Shown: piece by piece, positions 58,694 through 64,000 of the stretch
How the letters are laid out: every line of letters begins with the position of its first letter
Position numbering within the stretch: position 1 is the stretch's first letter
Source of the DNA: Enterobacter sp. RHBSTW-00994
GTDB taxonomy: Bacteria; Pseudomonadota; Gammaproteobacteria; Enterobacterales; Enterobacteriaceae
Assembly: GCF_013782625.1 (NCBI RefSeq)
Contig: NZ_CP056199.1
Coordinates: forward strand, 1,754,588 to 1,818,587
Length of the DNA stretch: 64,000 bases
Direction: 5' to 3'
Position numbers and translations under genes: made by a program
Notes under the pieces: model-generated
What the model saw: the letters and a program-made list of their open reading frames with translations, nothing else
Database searches by the model: none
Told to the model about the DNA's origin: nothing

Positions 58694-59233
58694 GTGAATA
58701 AATCAATGTTGGCGGGTATAGGGATTGGCGTAGCTGCCGCGTTAGGTGTGGCTGCGGTTGCCAGTCTCAACGTACTTGATCGTGGTCCGCAGTATGCGCA
58801 GGTTGTTTCGGCAACCCCCATTAAAGAAACCGTCAAAACGCCTCGTCAGGAATGTCGTAACGTCTCTGTTACACATCGCCGTCCTGTACAGGATGAAAAC
58901 CGTATCGCCGGGTCTGTTCTCGGCGCAGTTGCGGGTGGTGTGATTGGTCACCAGTTTGGCGGTGGACGAGGCAAAGACGTCGCTACCGTTGTGGGGGCGT
59001 TGGGCGGCGGTTATGCTGGTAATCAGGTGCAGGGCGCGATGCAGGATAATGACACTTACACCACGACTCAGCAGCGTTGCAAAACGGTATACGACAAATC
59101 AGACAAAATGTTGGGTTACGACGTAACCTACAAAATTGGCGACCAGCAGGGCAAAATCCGCATGGACAAAGACCCTGGCACACAAATTCCGTTGGACGGG
59201 AATGGCCAGTTGATACTGAATAACAAAGTGTAA
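58694..59233 (+). CDS. ycfJ: Glycine zipper 2TM domain protein YcfJ
   Basis: A 179-residue envelope protein with an N-terminal membrane or signal segment (MNKSMLAGIGIGVAAALGVA) and a glycine-zipper pair (GSVLGAVAGGVIGHQFGG; VVGALGGGYAGNQVQGAMQ), as in the 17-kDa surface-antigen/Rcs-type proteins. In E. coli YcfJ is linked to biofilm traits, but no molecular role is known. I chose the GTG at 58694 because it follows AGGAGGAAG and gives the E. coli length. Confidence 0.93.
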   Translation: MNKSMLAGIGIGVAAALGVAAVASLNVLDRGPQYAQVVSATPIKETVKTPRQECRNVSVTHRRPVQDENRIAGSVLGAVAGGVIGHQFGGGRGKDVATVVGALGGGYAGNQVQGAMQDNDTYTTTQQRCKTVYDKSDKMLGYDVTYKIGDQQGKIRMDKDPGTQIPLDGNGQLILNNKV

Positions 59234-59253
59234 AAAAGCGGTTCTCTGAACTT

Positions 59254-59289
59254 AGCTCCTCAGGCGCTCAGGCTGAGGAGCTTTTTTTA
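59254..59289. terminator. Terminator between ycfJ and the IutA-like gene
   Basis: AGCTCCTCAG (59254-59263) and CTGAGGAGCT (59273-59282) form a perfect 10-bp stem followed by seven T on the plus strand. It ends ycfJ and lies 5 bases from the stop of the convergent receptor gene, which it may also serve in part. Confidence 0.88.
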
Positions 59290-59294
59290 TGGAT

Positions 59295-61493
59295 TCAGAA
59301 GGTCAGGGCGTAGTTCAGACCGAAGGTACGGCCTCGGCCCTTATACTCGTAAAGTGCTGCATTGCCATAGGTTGGGCTGTACAGCAGCGGAGCGCGTTGT
59401 CCCCAGACGGTGGTGTATTGTTTATCCAGCAGGTTTTCGATGCTGAAGGATAATTTACCCAGCGGTAATTGGTAGCTGCTGAGGAAATCGAGGGTGTTAT
59501 AGCCGTCAATTTTATTCCCTGCGGCATCGCTCAGGTCGAACGTTTGTTGCGTCTGAAGACGCAACGTCCAGGGTTCAGGCGACCAGCCAACATACGCAGT
59601 GGCTTTAGACGGTGATGCCTGCGTGACATCCCATTTCTCCCATGCCCCCTTAGTTTTGATCTCGGATTTCAGGACGTTGAAATTCCCGCCAATGCTCCAG
59701 GTGCTATCCGGGATGAAGTAATCCACTGCACCTTCCACGCCATAGATACGCCGCTCCTGCGGATTAACATCGATAGTCATATCACTGCGGTTGATATCAA
59801 TAGATTTGTCTGACAACGAGTAGTAAGCCGCAATTTGGGTTCGCAGGTTGTTTCCTGTGTAACGCCAACCCAGCTCATAGGAGTCAACCTTGATACCCTC
59901 AAGTTTTGCGTCATTCGGGTTTACACTTTTGCCGAGCGCCAGGTGGCCCTGCGCATCTGCGGCTTTATAGGCCCCATTGCCGTAATATTTTCCTGGGTCG
60001 GGAAGTTCAACCCCCTGAGAGAAGTTAAACCAGACTTGCTGACGTTCTGTCAGATGCGCAAGGATCCCGGCGTTAAACAGCAGATTGTCGTAATCCGTTT
60101 TACCACCAGGAATGGCATCAGCGGAGGATGCTTTACCATTGGCGATTGCCTGCTGCTGGGCATAGCCAATAAAGTCATCGACGCGGTTTTCTGTCCACTG
60201 GTAGCGAACACCGCCGCTCAGGGTGAAAATGTCATTGATGTCATAGCTGTTTTGCAGGAATGGCGCGATGTTAGTGATGCTATACCCCGGATAACGGCCG
60301 GTAGTGTAGACAGAGCGGTTCGTCATACCGCCAGAAGGGACGGAGTTGGCAAGGTCAAAGAACATCTGGTTTGAATCAAATGTCTCGTGATCGGCATCAA
60401 GACCCCAGGTAACCTGCCAGCCATTCAGCGGTGTACTGTTCAGTGTCAGCTTGGCTCCGTATTGATCGGTATTTTGTTCAGAGGCCGCGAAACTGGTGAT
60501 GTTTTTATTTTTATCGACGGTCGGGAATGGATAGAAACGTAAGGATTCATCGCGGTAGTAAACTTGCCCAACCAGCTCCTGTCCCCAGAAATCGGCATCA
60601 GAATATTGCAGGCTGATCAGATGGCGCTCTGTCCCGGGAATACGGTCTGAACTGAAACCATTGCGAGTACGGGCTGTTCCAGTCCCTGTAACTGCACTCA
60701 TATTTTTATCGAGATAAAGCCCGTAGTCATCATCGCCCTGGCTTTTATAATACTGGGTCACAACCTGCAACTGGCGAGTATCGTCGATTTCAATTGTACC
60801 TGTTCCCATCACATCAAGACGATCCGAATGCTGCAAACCCGTCTGGGTGTTATCAAAGGTTAAGGCATCACCGTTGCCATCGTACCAGCCCCCGAAGCGT
60901 TGATACACAACAGAAAGTCGGCCAGAAGCATGGTCGTTACCGCCGCTGACGGCTGTGGCAACGCGTTCATCGTGATCGTTGCTATTGTTGAACCCCGTTT
61001 TGCTTCCCAACTCAAGATCGACCTGAGTCTCAGGTTGACCCTTTTTCGTGACGATGTTGATCAATCCCCCTGTACTGCCTCCGCCATATAACGCGGTCGA
61101 GCCCGAAATGACTTCAATGTGATCGACGTTAAACGGATCAATAGAGTCAAGCTGACGGCTGTCAGTGCGAGAAGAGTTGAGGCGCACGCCATCAATCAAT
61201 ACCACGATAGAACGGCCACGCATGTTCATTCCATAGTTGGTACGTCCCTGGCTACTCACATCCATTCCGGGAATCAATTGTCCCAGAACATCCTTGAACT
61301 CTTTTCCGCCCTGAACCTGTTGTTCAATTTCCTGGCGTTCAATGATCCACGTTGTCTGTGCCATTTCGGCAACGGTACGGTGACTGCGGTTGGCACTGAC
61401 GACCAGGTTATCTTCATTGGTCTGGTCGGCGTAAAGCGGCATGGCGATTGCCAGCAATACAGGATTGAGCACCCAGAGGATCTTCTTTTTCAT
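59295..61493 (-). CDS. IutA-like TonB-dependent siderophore receptor
   Basis: An outer-membrane receptor whose sequence is very close to the ferric aerobactin receptor IutA. The precursor (about 732 residues) has a signal peptide ending PLYA-D, the TonB-box region NLVVSANRS, the plug (NYGMNMRGRSIVVLIDGVRL; HIEVISGSTALYGGGSTGG) and a barrel ending LNYALTF. No aerobactin synthesis genes (iucABCD) are adjacent, so it probably scavenges siderophores made by others. Three ATG codons in a row follow AAGGA; I chose the third (61493), best spaced, though 61499 is possible. In E. coli K-12 ycfJ and comR are neighbours, so this is an accessory gene. Confidence 0.85.
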   Translation of the reverse strand: MKKKILWVLNPVLLAIAMPLYADQTNEDNLVVSANRSHRTVAEMAQTTWIIERQEIEQQVQGGKEFKDVLGQLIPGMDVSSQGRTNYGMNMRGRSIVVLIDGVRLNSSRTDSRQLDSIDPFNVDHIEVISGSTALYGGGSTGGLINIVTKKGQPETQVDLELGSKTGFNNSNDHDERVATAVSGGNDHASGRLSVVYQRFGGWYDGNGDALTFDNTQTGLQHSDRLDVMGTGTIEIDDTRQLQVVTQYYKSQGDDDYGLYLDKNMSAVTGTGTARTRNGFSSDRIPGTERHLISLQYSDADFWGQELVGQVYYRDESLRFYPFPTVDKNKNITSFAASEQNTDQYGAKLTLNSTPLNGWQVTWGLDADHETFDSNQMFFDLANSVPSGGMTNRSVYTTGRYPGYSITNIAPFLQNSYDINDIFTLSGGVRYQWTENRVDDFIGYAQQQAIANGKASSADAIPGGKTDYDNLLFNAGILAHLTERQQVWFNFSQGVELPDPGKYYGNGAYKAADAQGHLALGKSVNPNDAKLEGIKVDSYELGWRYTGNNLRTQIAAYYSLSDKSIDINRSDMTIDVNPQERRIYGVEGAVDYFIPDSTWSIGGNFNVLKSEIKTKGAWEKWDVTQASPSKATAYVGWSPEPWTLRLQTQQTFDLSDAAGNKIDGYNTLDFLSSYQLPLGKLSFSIENLLDKQYTTVWGQRAPLLYSPTYGNAALYEYKGRGRTFGLNYALTF

Positions 61494-61593
61494 CATCATT
61501 CCTTGTTGAGCATTCGCTCTTTTTTATGGGCAGGTCAAAACACCACGTGGTGCAGTGTGAAATAGATGTAAAAACGCAAATGCGAATACTGCC

Positions 61594-61612
61594 GATAAAG
61601 AATCTCATTATC
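61594..61612 (-). promoter_or_regulatory. Fur box upstream of the IutA-like receptor
   Basis: GATAAAGAATCTCATTATC matches the 19-base Fur consensus GATAATGATAATCATTATC at 15 positions. It lies about 100 bases upstream of the receptor start, consistent with induction by iron shortage. Confidence 0.85.
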
Positions 61613-61700
61613 AACCCAGAGAAATGAGGGGGTTAGAGAGGGAAGAGACTTAACAATGGCGAGGAAGAAAAGGGGGAAGGGCGGCGAACCGCCCTGATTA

Positions 61701-62336
61701 TCATGCTTTAAGCAATTCTGGCCACAGTCGAAGTGTGGTATGCGTGATGTTTTGCAGTTTTTCCAGGCTAGCTCCTTCACGGGCACTGATTGACATGCCC
61801 TGTAAGATGCAGCTCAGGTACTGCGCCAGCTCCTGAGGATGACAGTGCGCAGGTATTTCACCGCGCTGTTGACGCTGGGTCAGAAACGAACTCAGCGTCT
61901 CTTCTTGCATGGCATGGCGCGATTTCACCGTATTGGCGATGTCTCTGGATGATGCCGCAAGGGTGGCCGACGTGTTGATCATAAAACATCCGGCCGGTGT
62001 CTCTTTGCTGGTAAAGCAGGTGGCGACGGCGGTGAAATAGTCACGCAGGGCCTGCTCAACGGTTTTCTCTTCACAGAAGAGCTGGGCTTCGTGTTTTGCG
62101 GCAAAGCGCGAGATATAGCGGTCCAGAACAGCCCTGAACAGCCCTTCTTTATTTGTGAACTCTGCGTACAACGTGGGAGCTTTCGCGCCAGTGGCTTCCA
62201 CCAGATCGGAAAGTGATGTCGCTTCGTACCCATGTTGCCAGAAGAGTGTCATGGCCTTATCGAGCGCCGCTTCCCTGTCGAACACTTTTGGTCGGCCACG
62301 GCTTTTTTTTGCGCAACTCGTCATATCGGTTGTCAT
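61701..62336 (-). CDS. comR: TetR family copper-responsive repressor ComR
   Basis: ComR (YcfQ) represses the neighbouring outer-membrane gene bhsA (comC) in E. coli, and copper relieves repression. The 211-residue TetR-type protein has the N-terminal HTH region (RGRPKVFDREAALDKAMTLF; HGYEATSLSDLVEATGAKAP) and the ligand-binding helices with PAGCFMINTS. The start ATG at 62336 has AGGA 10 bases upstream; an internal ATG at 62324 is possible. It diverges from bhsA across 245 bases. Confidence 0.95.
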   Translation of the reverse strand: MTTDMTSCAKKSRGRPKVFDREAALDKAMTLFWQHGYEATSLSDLVEATGAKAPTLYAEFTNKEGLFRAVLDRYISRFAAKHEAQLFCEEKTVEQALRDYFTAVATCFTSKETPAGCFMINTSATLAASSRDIANTVKSRHAMQEETLSSFLTQRQQRGEIPAHCHPQELAQYLSCILQGMSISAREGASLEKLQNITHTTLRLWPELLKA

Positions 62337-62364
62337 TTGCCGTTGGTCCTCTGTTGGTTTGTTG

Positions 62365-62381
62365 AACGACCATTATAAAAA
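62365..62381. promoter_or_regulatory. Putative ComR operator, site 1
   Basis: AACGACCATTATAAAAA lies 29 bases before the comR start and shares 14 of 17 bases with a second copy near bhsA. The core AACGACCATT is a near-palindrome, as expected for a TetR-type operator; assignment to ComR is inferred. Confidence 0.4.
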
Positions 62382-62465
62382 TATTCCTGAGCCACGACCA
62401 GCGCTGATTGCTTAAAAATAAATTAATCATATGGGTATGAAAATTAACGGAATTAAAATTAATTT

Positions 62466-62482
62466 AACGGTCGTTATAAAAA
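62466..62482. promoter_or_regulatory. Putative ComR operator, site 2
   Basis: AACGGTCGTTATAAAAA has the core AACG-GT-CGTT, a palindrome apart from the two central bases. It lies directly before the bhsA -35 element, a good place for a repressor. Confidence 0.45.
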
Positions 62483-62486
62483 GATA

Positions 62487-62516
62487 TTGACGCGTGACGT
62501 GGATCACACTTATTAT
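62487..62516 (+). promoter_or_regulatory. bhsA promoter with overlapping CRP-like site
   Basis: TTGACG (62487-62492) and TTATTA (62510-62515), 17 bases apart, fit a sigma-70 promoter. CGTGA-CGTGGA-TCACA (62493-62508) in the spacer matches the CRP consensus at nine of ten half-site bases. A CRP dimer here would sit on the promoter and so should repress, or the real start is further downstream. Confidence 0.6.
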
Positions 62517-62581
62517 TTATCTATCGATCGTTAAGTAAATAACTTACGACCTTCAAAATCATCTGCCTAAAGGTAAAAATC

Positions 62582-62839
62582 ATGAAAAACGTAAAAACCC
62601 TGATCGCTGCTGCTGTGCTTAGCTCACTCTCTTTTGCAAGCTTTGCTGCTGTTGAAGTGCAATCCACTCCTGCAGACCAACACAAAGTAGGAACAATTTC
62701 TGCCAACGCAGGGACTAATCTCAGCTCGCTGGAAGATCAACTGGCACAAAAAGCAGAAGCTATGGGCGCAAAATCTTTCCGCATTACGTCTGTGACAGGT
62801 CCTAACACCCTGCACGGTACTGCTGTGATCTACAAATAA
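62582..62839 (+). CDS. bhsA: Multiple stress resistance protein BhsA
   Basis: BhsA (YcfR, ComC) is a small outer-membrane protein of the YhcN family, induced by copper, peroxide, chlorine, acid and other stresses; it lowers outer-membrane permeability to copper. The 85-residue precursor has a signal peptide (MKNVKTLIAAAVLSSLSFAS, cleaved about residue 22) and the domain GTISANAGTNLSSLEDQLAQ, and ends HGTAVIYK. It is controlled by the divergent comR. Confidence 0.96.
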   Translation: MKNVKTLIAAAVLSSLSFASFAAVEVQSTPADQHKVGTISANAGTNLSSLEDQLAQKAEAMGAKSFRITSVTGPNTLHGTAVIYK

Positions 62840-62875
62840 GCACGGCTAAACCCTCATTTATGCCACTGCAATAAA

Positions 62876-62907
62876 AAAGGCCCTGCTTGCGCGGGGCCTT
62901 TTTTTAT
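62876..62907. terminator. Terminator between bhsA and ldtC
   Basis: AAGGCCC (62877-62883) and GGGCCTT (62894-62900), followed by TTTTT on the plus strand and preceded by AAAA for the minus strand, so it can end both convergent genes. Confidence 0.85.
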
Positions 62908-62916
62908 CGTCGTGCC

Positions 62917-63882
62917 TTACAGGGATTGCTGAGCAATATCATGATGCCGGGTCACATCCACTGGCATACCAGAACGCGCTTCCATTGCTCGCTCCATCAC
63001 GTCACCTTCTGTACCGGCGCTGTTTTTAAAGCGGTACATCGCGTCATTCAGGGTAATCGGCAGGGTTTGCGGATCGTCACCGATGTTTTTCGACAATGGT
63101 TGGTGGATCTCGACCAACCGCGTGCCATCAGGTTCTTCAGACACCTTGATCGGCGTATTCACAATATTCACTTTTGTCCCTGGTGTGATCACGCTGTAGA
63201 GCGTTTTGATATCGTCATCACGCAGGCGAATACAGCCAGAACTTACGCGCATACCGATACCAAAATCGGCATTCGTGCCGTGCAGCAGGTACACGCCTCC
63301 GAAGGCGGCGAGGCGAATAGCATGATGCCCCATTGGGTTATCCGGGCCTGCGGGAACAACCGCCGGTAGGTCAATACCCTGCGCTTTGTAACGGGCGCGG
63401 ATGTTCGCTGTTGGTGTCCATGTTGGATTAGCCCGTTTATCCGAGACCGTTGTGATCATTGTTGGCGTCAGCGTATCGCCACCCAACTGGCCAATACCTA
63501 TTGGGTAGACGGTGACTTCATTCTTGCCCGGCGGATAATAATAAAGGCGCAGTTCAGCAAGGTTGATCACAATGCCTTCGCGTGGCGCATCAGGAAGCAA
63601 CGTTTGCAGCGGAATGGTCAGCACGCTTCCTGCGCGGGGAACATAGGGATCAACGCCCGGGTTTGCCTGCAGTAACGCCAGGAATCCGACGTTATATTTT
63701 TTTGCAATCGCTTCGAGTGAACCACCATTGTTTTCAACGACGTGAAAACGGTTTTCGCCCACCACCCGACTCCCCGACGGGGGAAGTGGCCAGGTGTTAG
63801 CGCGTGCAGGAAGCGCAATCGCCACCGTAGCGGCCAGCGCAAACAAGGTTATCCAGCGAGTAAAACGTGAAGGTGTCATCAT
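62917..63882 (-). CDS. ldtC: L,D-transpeptidase LdtC
   Basis: LdtC (YcfS) attaches Braun lipoprotein to peptidoglycan, joining the outer membrane to the wall. The 321-residue precursor has a signal peptide (about 1-29, ending ALPARA-N), a LysM region (FHVVENNGGSLEAIAKKYNV) and the YkuD catalytic domain with HGTNADFGIGMRVSSGCIRL, whose Cys is the nucleophile. I chose the ATG at 63882 (MMTPSRF), which parallels the E. coli start and follows GGATTATGGTG; an ATG at 63888 is possible. Confidence 0.95.
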   Translation of the reverse strand: MMTPSRFTRWITLFALAATVAIALPARANTWPLPPSGSRVVGENRFHVVENNGGSLEAIAKKYNVGFLALLQANPGVDPYVPRAGSVLTIPLQTLLPDAPREGIVINLAELRLYYYPPGKNEVTVYPIGIGQLGGDTLTPTMITTVSDKRANPTWTPTANIRARYKAQGIDLPAVVPAGPDNPMGHHAIRLAAFGGVYLLHGTNADFGIGMRVSSGCIRLRDDDIKTLYSVITPGTKVNIVNTPIKVSEEPDGTRLVEIHQPLSKNIGDDPQTLPITLNDAMYRFKNSAGTEGDVMERAMEARSGMPVDVTRHHDIAQQSL

Positions 63883-64000
63883 CACCATAATCCATATAAA
63901 TAATGAGGTTATTGTTATCTAAGGGGGTAATGATAATTATGGCGAATGGGAGTGTCGGGAAATCCAGGTGGATTGCAAAGAGTTTGTAAATTGTAACCCC

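Overview
The window is a stretch of ordinary enterobacterial chromosome. Gene order and protein sequences follow the Escherichia coli K-12 opgG-to-ldtC segment almost gene for gene, but the proteins differ throughout. Two loci absent from K-12 and a moderate base composition suggest a genus such as Enterobacter, Lelliottia or Citrobacter. I cannot fix the genus from this window.

Layout: (1) 1-18.6 kb holds envelope, stress and housekeeping genes: opgG (3' part)-opgH, yceK, msyB, mdtG, lpxL, trhO, yceI-yceJ, solA, bssS, dinI (LexA box), pyrC (PurR box), yceB, mdtH, rimJ-yceH-mviM-murJ. (2) 18.6-30.3 kb is the complete flagellar flg region: flgN, flgM and flgA leftward, flgBCDEFGHIJKL rightward, with FlhDC-type and sigma-28 promoter sequences. 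(3) 30.3-32.6 kb is an accessory pair, an MFS transporter and a divergent LysR regulator, placed between flgL and rne. (4) 32.6-47.8 kb holds rne, rluC, yceF and the yceD-rpmF-plsX-fabH-fabD-fabG-acpP-fabF-pabC-mltG-tmk-holB-ycfH cluster, which joins RNA decay, fatty-acid and phospholipid synthesis, folate, peptidoglycan and replication functions. (5) 47.8-59.2 kb holds ptsG, fhuE, hinT-ycfL-lpoB-thiK-nagZ-ycfP, ndh and ycfJ. (6) 59.3-64 kb holds an IutA-like TonB receptor set between ycfJ and comR, then comR-bhsA and ldtC.

Working together: fatty-acid synthesis (fab genes, plsX) feeds the membrane and lipid A (lpxL). murJ, mltG, lpoB, nagZ and ldtC build, trim and recycle peptidoglycan. opgG/opgH make periplasmic glucans. 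fhuE and the IutA-like receptor both fit scavenging of hydroxamate siderophores, since no siderophore synthesis genes are in view.

I looked for an undescribed system and do not see one made of several genes. The places that deserve a second look are small: a roughly 160-bp island of stable hairpins between ptsG and fhuE, the triple TTATACG repeat in the MFS/LysR divergent promoter, two GCAA-loop hairpins between rpmF and plsX, repeated palindromic boxes between comR and bhsA, the lone receptor gene, and the missing grxB. I found no tRNA, rRNA, CRISPR array, prophage or intact insertion sequence.
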